Assembly (NCBI RefSeq): GCF_900496975.1
Contig: NZ_UFQC01000009.1
Location: 124,001-188,000, forward strand
DNA from: Achromobacter veterisilvae
Lineage (GTDB): Bacteria > Pseudomonadota > Gammaproteobacteria > Burkholderiales > Burkholderiaceae_B
Reading direction: 5' to 3'
Length of the DNA stretch: 64,000 nt
Shown piece by piece: positions 49,028 through 58,622 of this stretch. The notes under the pieces were generated by a model. The model worked only from the letters and a program-made list of their open reading frames with translations, was not told the origin of the DNA and did not search any database. Each line of letters starts with the position of its first letter. Position 1 is the first letter of the stretch. Made by a program: the position numbers and the translations under genes.

Positions 49028-49762
49028 GTGACCATTGCCCCTTCCATCGCCCGTCCTTCGGGCCGCGCCGTCGACGAATTGCGGCCGTTCAGCCTCGAAC
49101 GCGGATTTACGCGCTACGCCGAAGGTTCGGTGCTGGTGAAGGCCGGCAATACCCACGTGCTGTGCACGGCCAGCGTACTGGAAAAGGTACCGCCTTTCCT
49201 GAAGGGCAAGGGGGAAGGCTGGGTAACCGCTGAATACGGCATGTTGCCGCGGGCCACGCACACGCGCGGCGACCGCGAGGCGGCGCGCGGCAAGCAAAGC
49301 GGCCGCACGCAGGAGATCCAGCGCCTGATCGGACGCAGCCTGCGCGCGGTGTTCGATATGAAGGCGCTGGGCGAGCGCACCCTGCACCTGGATTGCGACG
49401 TGCTGCAGGCCGACGGCGGGACGCGCTGCGCCAGCATCACCGGCGCCTGGGTGGCGGCCGCCGACGCGGTGGCCCTGCTGATGAAGCGCGGCGATCTCGC
49501 CGCCAATCCGATCCGCGACGCGGTGGCCGCCGTGTCGGTCGGCCTGGTGGAAGGCCGCGCGGTGCTGGACCTGGACTACCAGGAGGATTCAGCCTGCGAC
49601 GCCGACGTGAACGTCATCATGACGGGCAGCGGCGCTTTCGTCGAAGTGCAGGGCACGGGCGAAGGCGCGACCTTCACCCGCGCCGAACTGGATACGATGT
49701 TGGTGCTGGCCGAAGGCGGCATCACCGGCCTGGTGCGCGCGCAGAGAGCGGCGCTGGCCTGA
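49028..49762 (+). CDS. rph: RNase PH
   Basis: Phosphorolytic 3' exonuclease that trims tRNA precursors. 244 residues starting with GTG at 49028 ([13 protein letters not shown]). Typical segments are [22 protein letters not shown] near 28-49, [20 protein letters not shown] near 77-96, and [13 protein letters not shown] near 120. The full-length C-terminus distinguishes it from the truncated E. coli K-12 allele. The next gene, MmgE/PrpD, is convergent and separated by two tandem copies of the GTGTC-N-GACAC element. Confidence 0.94.
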   Translation: MTIAPSIARPSGRAVDELRPFSLERGFTRYAEGSVLVKAGNTHVLCTASVLEKVPPFLKGKGEGWVTAEYGMLPRATHTRGDREAARGKQSGRTQEIQRLIGRSLRAVFDMKALGERTLHLDCDVLQADGGTRCASITGAWVAAADAVALLMKRGDLAANPIRDAVAAVSVGLVEGRAVLDLDYQEDSACDADVNVIMTGSGAFVEVQGTGEGATFTRAELDTMLVLAEGGITGLVRAQRAALA

Positions 49763-49782
49763 CATCGCGCATAGCATCCTTG

Positions 49783-50093
49783 TCGGTGTCTGACACCCGT
49801 ATGCGTTGATCTTCGGATTGCCGCGTCGCTTCCCGGGTGTCTGACATGTCCATGTGCGTGGGTGTCAGACACCCGGGAGGCTCTGCTTCAGGCCGTAAGA
49901 ACGTCTCGTACGGGTGTCTGACACTGATCTGAAGAGCGTCCTTTTCGGTGTCTGACACCCGTATGCGTTGATCTTCGGATTGCCGCGTCGCTTCCCGGGT
50001 GTCTGACACGTCCATGTGCGTGGGTGTCAGACACCCGGGAGGCTCTGCTTCGGGCCGTAAGAACGTCTCGTACGGGTGTCTGACACTGATCTG
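49783..50093. repeat. GTGTC-N-GACAC elements, tandem duplication of 162 bp
   Basis: Two tandem copies with a period of 162 bp (49783-49944 and 49945-50093) fill the 361-bp gap between rph and the MmgE/PrpD gene. Dyads start at 49786, 49837 (last base changed), 49862 and 49914, then at 49948, 49999, 50024 and 50076. In copy two 49993-50009 pairs perfectly with 50024-50040 (17 bp, 14-base loop). The copies differ at only a few bases, so the duplication is recent. Confidence 0.92.
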
Positions 50094-50123
50094 GCATCGG
50101 CCGTGCACACATCCGCAGCCGCG

Positions 50124-51506
50124 TCAGCCTGCTTTCCTGGGCAGCAGCGCGTCCACCTTGTCCATGCTTTCCAGGTTCCAGATCGCGTCGATCAGGCCGC
50201 GCAGTTCCGGTTCGGTGGCGGCGCCGGCGTAGCGGCCGAGGCTGAGCGTCTTGTCCTCGATTTCGGCGCGGCTCAAGGTGTTGCCGGGGTCGCCCTTGGG
50301 CTCGTCCACGCGGCTGTGCAGCTTGCGGCCGTCGCGGGTGTAGACGGTGACCTTGCCGATCCAGCGTTGCGGATAGGCGCCGTCGACTTCCGGATCCAGT
50401 TCCATTTCGACCTTGCCGCGGAAAGCGGTGACGCCGGGGTCGTCCAGGCCGGCGTCGAATTCGGCCAGGCCCGCGCGGCCCTGGCGGGCGATCAGGGCCA
50501 GGACGGTGCCCATCGAGAACTTGGACTGGTGCACGGTCTGGGGATTGACGACGGGGCCGAGCACGTCGATGGCGCCCTGGTGGACGTGGGCGACGACGCG
50601 TTCGATGTCGGCCTCGGCCAGGTTGTTGTCGCGCAGCGCCTGCTGCAGCGCGTCCGCGGCCGGGTGGGTGTGGCGGCAGGACGCGTGGAATTTGAACGAG
50701 GTTTCGGCCAGCGCCCAGCGCTCGCCCAGGCGGTCGCAGAGGCGGCTGGGGTCGGCGTCGGTGGACATGCCGGCGGCCATGCCTTGCGGGCCTTCCAGGA
50801 TGTGGCGCGCGCCGGTGAAGCCGTCTTGCGCCAGGTAGGCGGCGGTGATGCCGTCGGCGGCGGCCTTGGCCGTGTGCAGTTGCTTGGAGTCGGCGGCGTC
50901 GCGCAGGAATTCCCACAGGCCCGCGGCCTGGGTGCCGGCGGAGCCCAGCGCGTTCAGCATCGCTTCGGGAGACAGGTTGAGCAGGCGGCCGGTGGTGACG
51001 GCGGCGGCCAGGGTGCCGGCGGTGCCGGTAGTATGGAAGATCTTGTAGTGCGAGCGGCCCAGGAATTCGCCCACGCGGATGCCCACTTCATAGCCGGCGA
51101 CGGCGGCGACCAGCAGGTCGCGGCCGGAGCGGCCCAGCGCCTGCGCCACGGCCAGCGCGGGCGGGAACACGACCGCGGCGGGGTGGAACACGGAACCGTT
51201 GTGCACGTCGTCCTGTTCGACCACGTGGGCGGCCGCCGCGTTCACCATGGCGGCGAACAGCGGCGTGGTGCGGCGGCGGGTGATCAGGACTTCGCTGGCG
51301 CCGTCGGCCGGGCCCATGGCGGCGGCGTAGCGGTCGATGGCCTGCACGGCGCGCGCCGAGGCGCCCGCCAGGATGGAGGCCAGGCAGTCCAGCAGCAGGT
51401 CTTCGGCGCGGCGAAGGACCGGCGCGGGGATGTCTTCGTAGCGCAGGTTGGCGGCAAAGGCCGCGAGTTCGGCGCTCAGGTGGGGGGTGTCTTTGGCTGC
51501 GGTCAT
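50124..51506 (-). CDS. MmgE/PrpD family protein
   Basis: Protein of 460 residues in the MmgE/PrpD family, whose members include 2-methylcitrate dehydratase and cis-aconitate decarboxylase. Family segments are LLDCLASILAGASARA near 50, VVEQDDVHNGSVFHPAAVVFPPALAVAQ near 90-118, and SFKFHASCRHTHPAADAL near 265. It lies 14 bp after an acyl-CoA dehydrogenase gene, so the pair may break down a branched or dicarboxylic acyl compound. No prpB or prpC is present, so a methylcitrate role is not supported. Confidence 0.9.
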   Translation of the reverse strand: MTAAKDTPHLSAELAAFAANLRYEDIPAPVLRRAEDLLLDCLASILAGASARAVQAIDRYAAAMGPADGASEVLITRRRTTPLFAAMVNAAAAHVVEQDDVHNGSVFHPAAVVFPPALAVAQALGRSGRDLLVAAVAGYEVGIRVGEFLGRSHYKIFHTTGTAGTLAAAVTTGRLLNLSPEAMLNALGSAGTQAAGLWEFLRDAADSKQLHTAKAAADGITAAYLAQDGFTGARHILEGPQGMAAGMSTDADPSRLCDRLGERWALAETSFKFHASCRHTHPAADALQQALRDNNLAEADIERVVAHVHQGAIDVLGPVVNPQTVHQSKFSMGTVLALIARQGRAGLAEFDAGLDDPGVTAFRGKVEMELDPEVDGAYPQRWIGKVTVYTRDGRKLHSRVDEPKGDPGNTLSRAEIEDKTLSLGRYAGAATEPELRGLIDAIWNLESMDKVDALLPRKAG

Positions 51507-51520
51507 GGATGGCTGGCGGC

Positions 51521-52681
51521 TCAGAAGGAACGGGGCAGGCCCAGGATGTGTTCGGCGACGTAGGACAGGATCAGGTTCGTCGAGATGGGCGCGACCTGGT
51601 AGAGGCGGGTTTCGCGGAACTTGCGCTCGACGTCGTATTCGTTGGCGAAGCCGAAGCCGCCGTGGAATTGCAGGCAGGCGTTGGCCGCTTCCCAGGAGGC
51701 GTCGGCCGCCAGCAGCTTGGCCATGTTGGCCTGCGCGCCGCAGGGTTGGTGCGCGTCGAACAGGCGGCAGGCTTCATAGCGCATCAGGCTGGCCGCTTCC
51801 ACGTTGATGTGGGCGCGCGCGATGGGGAACTGCACGCCCTGGTTCTGGCCGATGGGGCGGCCGAACACCATGCGTTCCTTGGCGTAGGCGGTGACCTTGT
51901 CCACGAACCAGTAGCCGTCGCCGATGCATTCGGCGGCGATCAGGGTGCGTTCGGCGTTCAGGCCGTCCAGGATGTACTTGAAACCCTTGCCTTCTTCGCC
52001 GATCAGGTTCTCTTCGGGGATTTCGAGGTTGTCGAAGAAGAGTTCGTTGGTCTCGTGGTTGACCATGTTCGGGATGGGCCGGATGGTCATGCCGTGCTTC
52101 ACGGCGTGATGCAGGTCCACCAGGAAGATCGACATGCCTTCCGACTTGCGGGTGACCTGCTCCAGCGGGGTGGTGCGGGCCAGCAGGATCATCAGGTCCG
52201 AGTGCTGCACTCGCGAGATCCAGACCTTCTGGCCGTTGATGACGTAGCGGTCGTCGCGCTTGACCGCGGTGGTCTTGATCTTGGTGGTGTCGGTGCCGGT
52301 GGTGGGTTCGGTGACGCCCATCGATTGCAGGCGCAGTTCGCCGGCGGCGATGCGCGGCAGGTATTCGCGCTTCTGGGCTTCCGAACCATGGCGCAGCAGC
52401 GTGCCCATGTTGTACATCTGGCCGTGGCAGGCGCCGGAGTTGCCGCCGCTGCGGTTGATTTCCTCCATGATGACCGACGCTTCGGTCAGGCCCAGGCCGG
52501 AGCCGCCGTATTCCTGCGGGATCAGGGCCGCCAGCCAGCCCGCTTCGGTCAGCGCGCGGACGAACGCTTCGGGGTAGCCGCGTTCTTCGTCGACCTTGCG
52601 GAAATATTCGGAGGGGAATTGGGCGCAGAGATCGCGCACGGCTTCGCGGATGTCCTGGTAGGCGTGGGAGGCGTTGGTCAT
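51521..52681 (-). CDS. Acyl-CoA dehydrogenase
   Basis: FAD-dependent dehydrogenase of 386 residues. It has the two family signatures: GVTEPTTGTDTTKIKTTA near 125-142 and a C-terminal CLQFHGGFGFANEYDVERKFRE near 340-360. The active-site glutamate common to short/medium-chain enzymes is not identifiable with certainty by eye. FAD contacts in WISRVQHSD near 160 fit. First gene of a two-gene operon with the MmgE/PrpD gene. The start at 52681 is chosen over 52900 because the family N-terminus begins here. Confidence 0.92.
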   Translation of the reverse strand: MTNASHAYQDIREAVRDLCAQFPSEYFRKVDEERGYPEAFVRALTEAGWLAALIPQEYGGSGLGLTEASVIMEEINRSGGNSGACHGQMYNMGTLLRHGSEAQKREYLPRIAAGELRLQSMGVTEPTTGTDTTKIKTTAVKRDDRYVINGQKVWISRVQHSDLMILLARTTPLEQVTRKSEGMSIFLVDLHHAVKHGMTIRPIPNMVNHETNELFFDNLEIPEENLIGEEGKGFKYILDGLNAERTLIAAECIGDGYWFVDKVTAYAKERMVFGRPIGQNQGVQFPIARAHINVEAASLMRYEACRLFDAHQPCGAQANMAKLLAADASWEAANACLQFHGGFGFANEYDVERKFRETRLYQVAPISTNLILSYVAEHILGLPRSF

Positions 52682-52908
52682 GAGACTGTTTCTGGATGAG
52701 GAAGGGTTCGGTACAGGGTTGAATGTGCCGCAAGGCGCCGTCCGTGCCAATTCACAATTGGTTAATACGGGGTTCCTGTTCGCAAAAGCGCGGTTTGATG
52801 ACGGGAGTTTGTCAGCTCCGCCGCGGGGTTGTGTCAAGAAATTGCCAAACTGGGTGTCCATAATTCCGCCGAGGCCGCCGCGGGCGGCGAGGTAACACAC
52901 GGACGGAT

Positions 52909-54624
52909 ATGCGGAAAAACATCAGGGTCACGACGGCGTTGTCGGCCATTCTTGCGTTGTTTGTGTTGCTGTTCGCCGCCGCGGCGGCAGCCGGCATCGC
53001 CGTATTGCGCGACAACCGCGCGGCGATCGAGGCGCTGGGCCGGGGCAGCATCGAACGGGCCAGCGATCTGGCGGACATGACGAGCCGGCTGTTCCAGGCC
53101 CGCGCCGCGCTGACGGACGCCAAGACGGCGATGGAAGGCGGGCTGGAAGAGGCGCGCGACGCGTCGCTGGCGCATGCCGACACGCTGCTCAAGCAGGCCG
53201 CGGCCAGCCTGGCGCGCCTGCGCGCCAACCCGGACGCCAGCGCGCGGGGCGCGCCCCTGTTCGGCGAGGTGCTGGCCGCCCACGCCGCTTTCGCGGACAG
53301 GACGCTGGCGCCCATGCTGGCGGCCATCAAGGGCTGGAACGGGATCGAGGTCAACCGGCTGGCCGACAAGGTGCTGCCGGGCAGCGGCGCGGGCTACGTC
53401 AAGCAGGCGGACGCCTACCAGGCCTACGCGCGGGAACAGGGGCAGGCCGCGGTGGCCGGCGCCAGCCTCATGCTGGAACGCGTGATCGCGGTGGCGGCCG
53501 GCGTGCTGGCGGCGGTGCTGCTCCTGGCCGTGGCGATCCGGCTGGCGTTCCGCCGCGGCATCCTGCGTCCGCTGAACGAGGCCGGCGCGCACTTCGACCG
53601 CATCGCGGACGGCGACCTGACGGGCGCCATCGCCCTGCGCGGCGACAACGAGATCGGCGTGCTGTATTCCGCCATGCGGCGCATGCAGACCGGCCTGTCG
53701 GCTGCGGTGGCGTCGGTGCGGCGCGGGGTGGAGGAAATCCATACCGGCTCCGGCGAGATCGCCGCCGGCGGCGCCGATATGTCGGACCGCAGCGCCCGCC
53801 AGGCCGGTTCGCTGCAAGAGGCCGCCGCCAATCTGATGCAGCTCGCGCATACCGTGCAGTTGACGGCCGGCAACGCCGACCAGGCCAACCGGCAGGCGCT
53901 GGGCGCCACGCAACTGGCGCAGCGCGGCGGGCAGGCCGTCGAGGAGGTGGTGCAGAGCATGCGGGACATCGCCGACAGCGCGCGCCGCATCGGCGAGATC
54001 GTCGGGGTGGTGGACAGCATCGCCTTCCAGACCAATATCCTGGCGTTGAACGCCGCCGTGGAAGCGGCGCGGGCGGGCGAGCAGGGCAAGGGCTTTGCGG
54101 TGGTGGCGGGCGAGGTGCGCTCGCTGGCCCAGCGCAGCGCGCAGGCGGCCAGGGAGATCAAGGGCCTGATCGAAGACTCCGCCGCGCGGGTGGAGGCCGG
54201 CGTGCGGCAGGTCGGCCTGGCCGGCGACACCATGCGCGACATGGTCGTGTCGGTGGACCGCGTGACGCAGATCGTGGCCGAGATTTCCAGCGCCACGGCG
54301 GAACAGGCGGCCGGCATCGCCTCGGTGAACGACGCGGTGGCCGACATCGAGCGGTCCACGCAGGAGAACGCCGCCATGGTGGAGCAGACTGCGGCGGCCG
54401 CCGCGGCCCTGGAGGCCCAGGCGCAGGGCCTGCGCCGGGCGGTGGCGGTGTTCCGGATCGCCGCGCCGGGCCAGGCCGGCGCGGGGCAGGCTTTAGCTGT
54501 CGAACCGCGGCAGCGGGGCGCCGGCGTAGCGCTCGGTCACCAGCGACAGGTTCCCGTGCTTGACCTTGTGCTTGACGTGGGCGGCGGCCGAGGCGATGTC
54601 CTCCGGGCGGATGCGCTCGCATAG
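52909..54624 (+). CDS. Methyl-accepting chemotaxis protein with antisense-overlapping tail
   Basis: Chemoreceptor of 571 residues: membrane helix about 12-33, periplasmic helical sensor about 34-185, second helix about 190-212, HAMP about 213-265, and signalling domain to about 520 with the hairpin [20 protein letters not shown] and [20 protein letters not shown]. The last 44 codons overlap the 3' end of the convergent EAL-CBS-GGDEF gene by 132 bp and look like antisense sequence, so the natural stop was probably lost. No CheR-binding pentapeptide is seen. No flagellar or che genes are near. Confidence 0.9.
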   Translation: MRKNIRVTTALSAILALFVLLFAAAAAAGIAVLRDNRAAIEALGRGSIERASDLADMTSRLFQARAALTDAKTAMEGGLEEARDASLAHADTLLKQAAASLARLRANPDASARGAPLFGEVLAAHAAFADRTLAPMLAAIKGWNGIEVNRLADKVLPGSGAGYVKQADAYQAYAREQGQAAVAGASLMLERVIAVAAGVLAAVLLLAVAIRLAFRRGILRPLNEAGAHFDRIADGDLTGAIALRGDNEIGVLYSAMRRMQTGLSAAVASVRRGVEEIHTGSGEIAAGGADMSDRSARQAGSLQEAAANLMQLAHTVQLTAGNADQANRQALGATQLAQRGGQAVEEVVQSMRDIADSARRIGEIVGVVDSIAFQTNILALNAAVEAARAGEQGKGFAVVAGEVRSLAQRSAQAAREIKGLIEDSAARVEAGVRQVGLAGDTMRDMVVSVDRVTQIVAEISSATAEQAAGIASVNDAVADIERSTQENAAMVEQTAAAAAALEAQAQGLRRAVAVFRIAAPGQAGAGQALAVEPRQRGAGVALGHQRQVPVLDLVLDVGGGRGDVLRADALA

Positions 54625-56346
54625 CGAGGGCGTGACGGTGAGGGCGCCCACCCCCAGCGTCACGAACGGGAAGAAGCGGGGCACGCCGTAGCGGTCTTCG
54701 GCTTCGATGCCGCCGTTGCGGCGGCCTTCGTCGTCATACAGGTCCATGGCGCGCTCGTTGAATTCCGCGATGATGCGGCGGGCGCGCTCCATCCAGTCGG
54801 GGCTGCGCAGCAGCACCACGAAATCGTCTCCGCCGACGTGGCCGACGAAGTCCCGCTGCGGATCGCAGTGGCGCTTGATGACTTCCGCGGTCAGCCTGAT
54901 CATGTCGTCGCCGCGCCAATAGCCGTAGACGTCGTTGAAGGGCTTGAAATTGTTCAGGTCGCCGTAGCAGACCGTGAAGTCGTCCGCGTCCTCCAGCAGC
55001 GTGGCGATGTGCCGGCTGATGGGGATGTTGCCGGGCAGCGAGGTCAGCGGATTGGCGTAGCGCGCCGCCTCGATGCGCATTTCCGTCACCGAGCGCACCA
55101 GCGTTTCGCCGGTGGCCAGGCCGTCGTAGCGGCCGTCGCGGGTGATGATCAGGCCGTCCATCAGGTAGCGCTGGTCTTCGGAGATCAGCACGTGGCTTAG
55201 CTGGTCGATGGATACGTTCAGGTCCACCAGCACCGGTTCGGCGTTCATGAAGGTCGAGCACGCGTCGCGGCCGAACAGCTCGCGGGTATAGCGCTGCGCG
55301 TAGTGTTCCAGGAAGTCGCGCCGGTTGACGATGCCCACCGGCCGGTTGTCGGCATCCACGACCGCCACGGCATGCATGTTCTTGTTCTCGATGAAGAGCC
55401 GGTGCACGTCGTCGTTGGTGTGTTCGGGCAGCAGGGCGGCCGGCGCCTCGACGCGCAGGCTGGCGGCGGTGCCGCCGACGGCGCGCTGCGGTTGGGATGC
55501 CGGCGTCCGCACGCGCAGCGAGTCGCGCAGGGGCGGGGCCAGTTCGGTCAGCAGCATTTCTTCCGGCCGGCCCAGGAACCAGCCCTGGGCGTAGCGGATG
55601 TCCAGGTCGCGCACCACGGCCAGGTCCTCGGCGGTCTCGATGCCTTCGGCCACGACCGCGGTGCCCAGATGCTGCGCCACCTTCAGGATGGCGCGCACCA
55701 TGTTCTGCTTGCGCTCGTCCTGCCCGATGCCGTCGAAGAAATAGCGGTCGATCTTGACCAGGTCCGGCTGCATCTCGGACCACAACTGGAGGTTGGAATT
55801 GCCCACGCCATAGTCGTCCAGCGCCACGCGCATGCCGGACTCGCGCAGGCAGGCGAAGGCGTCGGCCAGTTCGGCCATGTGTTCGGACAGCGGGTCCTGC
55901 TCGGTCAGTTCGACGATGATGCTGGACGGCGCGAGCGCGCAATCCTTCAGCAGGCGCCGGGGCATTTCCTCGCCCCACAGGGTCCAGTAATGAAGCAGCG
56001 CCGAACCGGACAGGTTCAGGAACAGCATGCCGGCGGCGTCGTGCCTCTGGAAGCCCTGGGCGCCGGCGCGGAAGCTGGCCAGTTCCAGTTGGGGATGCAG
56101 GCCCTGGCGCCGGGCTTCCGCGAACAGCGCGTCGGGAAAATGCAGCGCCGTGTCGTCGGGCCCCCGGATCAGGCTTTCGTGGCCGTAGACGCGGCTGTGG
56201 GACAGGTCAACGACGGGTTGGAAGCGCGGGCGCAGCAGCCGTTCGCGCAGTATCCCGGCGAGGTTCACGTGCGCGGGCGCGCACTTCCGGTTGGAGGAGA
56301 GAGCGCGGGCCGCAGCCGGCCGGGGCAAAGCGTGAATAGGGTCCAT
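54493..56346 (-). CDS. EAL-CBS-GGDEF protein (cyclic-di-GMP turnover)
   Basis: Signalling protein of 617 residues with three parts: an N-terminal EAL domain (about 30-270), a pair of CBS domains (about 300-430), and a GGDEF domain (about 440-600). EAL features are HESLIRG (ESL in place of EAL), the ELTEQD and DDYGVGNSN metal motifs, KIDRYF and EGIE, so phosphodiesterase activity is plausible. The GGDEF site reads GGDDF, an acceptable variant. CBS pairs usually bind adenine nucleotides, so the output may respond to energy state. No membrane helix. The start overlaps no gene; 204 bp separate it from rdgB. Confidence 0.9.
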   Translation of the reverse strand: MDPIHALPRPAAARALSSNRKCAPAHVNLAGILRERLLRPRFQPVVDLSHSRVYGHESLIRGPDDTALHFPDALFAEARRQGLHPQLELASFRAGAQGFQRHDAAGMLFLNLSGSALLHYWTLWGEEMPRRLLKDCALAPSSIIVELTEQDPLSEHMAELADAFACLRESGMRVALDDYGVGNSNLQLWSEMQPDLVKIDRYFFDGIGQDERKQNMVRAILKVAQHLGTAVVAEGIETAEDLAVVRDLDIRYAQGWFLGRPEEMLLTELAPPLRDSLRVRTPASQPQRAVGGTAASLRVEAPAALLPEHTNDDVHRLFIENKNMHAVAVVDADNRPVGIVNRRDFLEHYAQRYTRELFGRDACSTFMNAEPVLVDLNVSIDQLSHVLISEDQRYLMDGLIITRDGRYDGLATGETLVRSVTEMRIEAARYANPLTSLPGNIPISRHIATLLEDADDFTVCYGDLNNFKPFNDVYGYWRGDDMIRLTAEVIKRHCDPQRDFVGHVGGDDFVVLLRSPDWMERARRIIAEFNERAMDLYDDEGRRNGGIEAEDRYGVPRFFPFVTLGVGALTVTPSLCERIRPEDIASAAAHVKHKVKHGNLSLVTERYAGAPLPRFDS

Positions 56347-56550
56347 CGCCGGTGCGTTCAGATACGATCAGTGACAAGTTGGCCATATTGACAACAAAAT
56401 ATGTCTGCGTTGTTGCGCCGACGACTGGCGCGCCATCTTCCGGCGTCGACATACGCCTGTCAACAGCGATTTCGATCTTGCCCATCCGCCCCGCAGGGGT
56501 ATTGCGCGCGCCGGCGGCGCGCGCAGGCCGCGGCCTATACAATTTGCCCC

Positions 56551-57174
56551 ATGACTGCTCCCAAGATTCCCGAATCCCTGCGCCGCGTCGTGCTGGCGTC
56601 CAACAACGCCGGCAAGCTGCGCGAATTTTCCGCCCTGTTCGCGCCCCTGGGCATCGAACTGGTCCCGCAAGGCGAGCTGGGCGTGCCCGAGGCCGAAGAG
56701 CCCCACGTCACCTTTGTCGAAAATGCGCTGGCCAAGGCCCGCCATGCCAGCCGCCTGACCGGCCTGCCGGCCCTGGCGGACGATTCGGGGCTATGCGTGG
56801 CCGCGCTGGACGGCGGGCCGGGCGTGTACTCCGCGCGCTACGCCAAGATGCACGGCGGCGAAAAGTCCGACCAGGCCAACAATGCGCTGCTGGTGCGCAA
56901 GCTGGAGGGCGTGGCGGACCGCGGCGCCTGGTACGTGGCGGTGCTGGCCCTGGTGCGTTCGGAGAACGATCCCCGGCCGCTCATCGGCGAAGGCCTGTGG
57001 CACGGCGAGATCATCGACCAGCCCGAAGGCGCCAACGGCTTTGGCTACGATCCGCATTTCTACCTGCCCGACCTGGCGCTCACCGCCGCCAGCCTCGACC
57101 CGGAGGAAAAGAACCGGCTCAGCCACCGCGCCCGCGCGCTGCGCGAATTGCTCGGCAAGCTGAGCCAGGCTTGA
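56551..57174 (+). CDS. rdgB: Non-canonical purine NTP pyrophosphatase RdgB (ITP/XTP)
   Basis: Removes ITP, dITP and XTP from nucleotide pools. 207 residues; SNNAGKLREF near 17-26 is the nucleotide-binding signature, TFVENALAKARHA near 56 and ALADDSGLCVAALDGGPGVYSARY near 74-97 the catalytic segments, and GYDPHFYLPD near 165 the metal/base pocket. The ATG at 56551 gives the family start. It is followed 40 bp later by hemW, a common pairing. Confidence 0.95.
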   Translation: MTAPKIPESLRRVVLASNNAGKLREFSALFAPLGIELVPQGELGVPEAEEPHVTFVENALAKARHASRLTGLPALADDSGLCVAALDGGPGVYSARYAKMHGGEKSDQANNALLVRKLEGVADRGAWYVAVLALVRSENDPRPLIGEGLWHGEIIDQPEGANGFGYDPHFYLPDLALTAASLDPEEKNRLSHRARALRELLGKLSQA

Positions 57175-57214
57175 GGCCGCGCGCCGCGCGCGGCGCCCGG
57201 TCCAGGAACCACGC

Positions 57215-58438
57215 ATGTCCATCATCATTCCCATCCGCAACGACATGGGCGCGTCGCCGTCGCGCCCGAAGCCGCCGTCCGGCGCCGCGCTCACCAGCCT
57301 GCCGCCGCTGTCGATCTACGTGCACGTGCCCTGGTGCGTGCGCAAATGCCCGTATTGCGACTTCAATTCGCATGCGGCGCCAGGGGGCGAGATCCCCGAA
57401 CGCGCCTACCTGGACGCGCTGCGCAGCGACCTGGAGCAGGCGCTGCCGTCCATCTGGGGGCGCCAGGTGGTGTCGGTCTTCCTTGGCGGCGGCACGCCCA
57501 GCCTGCTGTCTTCGGCCGGGCTCGACGAGCTGCTGGCCATGCTGCGCGCCTATCTGAACCTCTGGCCCGACGCCGAGATCACCATGGAGGCCAATCCGGG
57601 CACCGCGGAAGCCGGCCGCTTCCGGGACTACGCCGCCAGCGGCGTCACGCGGTTTTCGCTGGGCATCCAGAGTTTCGACGACGCCCAGCTCAAGAAGCTG
57701 GGGCGCATCCATGATGCCGCGCAGGCCAGGGCGGCCATTGAAATGGCGCAGCGCGCCGCGCCGCGGGTGAACCTGGACATGATGTTCGCCTTGCCCGGCC
57801 AGACGCTGGAGGCCTGTCTGACCGATTTGCGGCAGGCGGTGGCGTTCGGCACCGAACACCTGTCGCTCTATCACCTGACGATGGAGCCCAACACCGTGTT
57901 CGCGAAGTTCCCGCCCGAGGACCTGCCCGACGACGACACCAGCGCGGCCATGCAGGACGCGGTGGAGGCGGAACTCGCGGCCGCCGGCCTGGCCCGTTAC
58001 GAAGTGTCGGCCTATGCCAGGCCGGGCGCCCGCTGCCGGCACAACCTGAACTACTGGGAATTCGGCGACTACCTGGGCATCGGCCCGGGCGCCCACGGCA
58101 AGCTGTCCTTCCATGATCGGATCGTGCGCGAAGCCCGGCTGCGCGGCCCGGATTCCTGGATGCAGGCCGCGATGGCCCGGGACGGCAGCCATATCGCGGA
58201 AAGCCGGCAGGTCGGGCCGGACGAACTGCCGTTCGAATTCATGCTGAACGCGCTGCGCCTGAAGGACGGAGTGGCCGCTACGAGCTTCGGCGAGCGCACC
58301 GGCCTGTCGCTTGCCGTCATCGCGCACCAATTGGAGGCAGCCTCGGAACGGGGCCTGCTGGACGCCGATCCCACCCGCCTGCGGGCGACGCCGCTGGGCT
58401 GGCGGTTCCTCAATGACCTCCAGGAAATGTTCCTGTAG
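57215..58438 (+). CDS. hemW: Radical-SAM haem chaperone HemW (HemN-like)
   Basis: Radical-SAM protein of 407 residues that binds haem and is thought to insert it into respiratory enzymes; it is often misannotated as coproporphyrinogen oxidase. The 4Fe-4S motif is CVRKCPYCDF near 43-52, followed by GGGTPS near 91 and NPGT near 128. A fourth part with the HemN C-terminal fold closes the chain. The ATG at 57215 includes a short basic N-terminus; the next in-frame ATG (residue 11) is possible. Confidence 0.93.
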   Translation: MSIIIPIRNDMGASPSRPKPPSGAALTSLPPLSIYVHVPWCVRKCPYCDFNSHAAPGGEIPERAYLDALRSDLEQALPSIWGRQVVSVFLGGGTPSLLSSAGLDELLAMLRAYLNLWPDAEITMEANPGTAEAGRFRDYAASGVTRFSLGIQSFDDAQLKKLGRIHDAAQARAAIEMAQRAAPRVNLDMMFALPGQTLEACLTDLRQAVAFGTEHLSLYHLTMEPNTVFAKFPPEDLPDDDTSAAMQDAVEAELAAAGLARYEVSAYARPGARCRHNLNYWEFGDYLGIGPGAHGKLSFHDRIVREARLRGPDSWMQAAMARDGSHIAESRQVGPDELPFEFMLNALRLKDGVAATSFGERTGLSLAVIAHQLEAASERGLLDADPTRLRATPLGWRFLNDLQEMFL

Positions 58439-58444
58439 CGTTCA

Positions 58445-58493
58445 GGCACCACAGTGGGGCATTCGTGCCCCATAATGTGCACCATAGTGGTGC
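58445..58493. promoter_or_regulatory. Two NtrC-binding sites upstream of glnA
   Basis: TGCACCATAGTGGTGC (58478-58493) matches the NtrC consensus dyad TGCACCA-N3-TGGTGCA in both half-sites. A weaker one, GGCACCACAGTGGGGC (58445-58460), lies 33 bp upstream (centre to centre), the spacing of three helical turns that favours cooperative binding. Both lie within 110 bp upstream of the sigma-54 promoter. Confidence 0.85.
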
Positions 58494-58546
58494 CTTGTTT
58501 TCCCCTGACCGTGCCGCCACTCCCCGGGAATCCCTGGGGAGAAACC

Positions 58547-58561
58547 TGGCACGCATATTGC
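58547..58561 (+). promoter_or_regulatory. Sigma-54 promoter of glnA
   Basis: TGGCACGCATATTGC at 58547-58561 fits the RpoN consensus TGGCAC-N5-TTGC, with the invariant GG and GC in the right spacing. It lies 61 bp upstream of the glnA start and downstream of two NtrC sites, the classical nitrogen-regulated layout. Confidence 0.92.
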
Positions 58562-58622
58562 TTATTTGGTTTATGCCAGTCGAAGGGCAAGGCCCTCGAC
58601 CCTTTTATCTAATGGAGATGAC

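Noticed and set aside
50124-52681. 2-methylcitrate pathway operon
   Set aside because: Only an MmgE/PrpD-family gene and an acyl-CoA dehydrogenase are present; no prpB, prpC or acnD is nearby.
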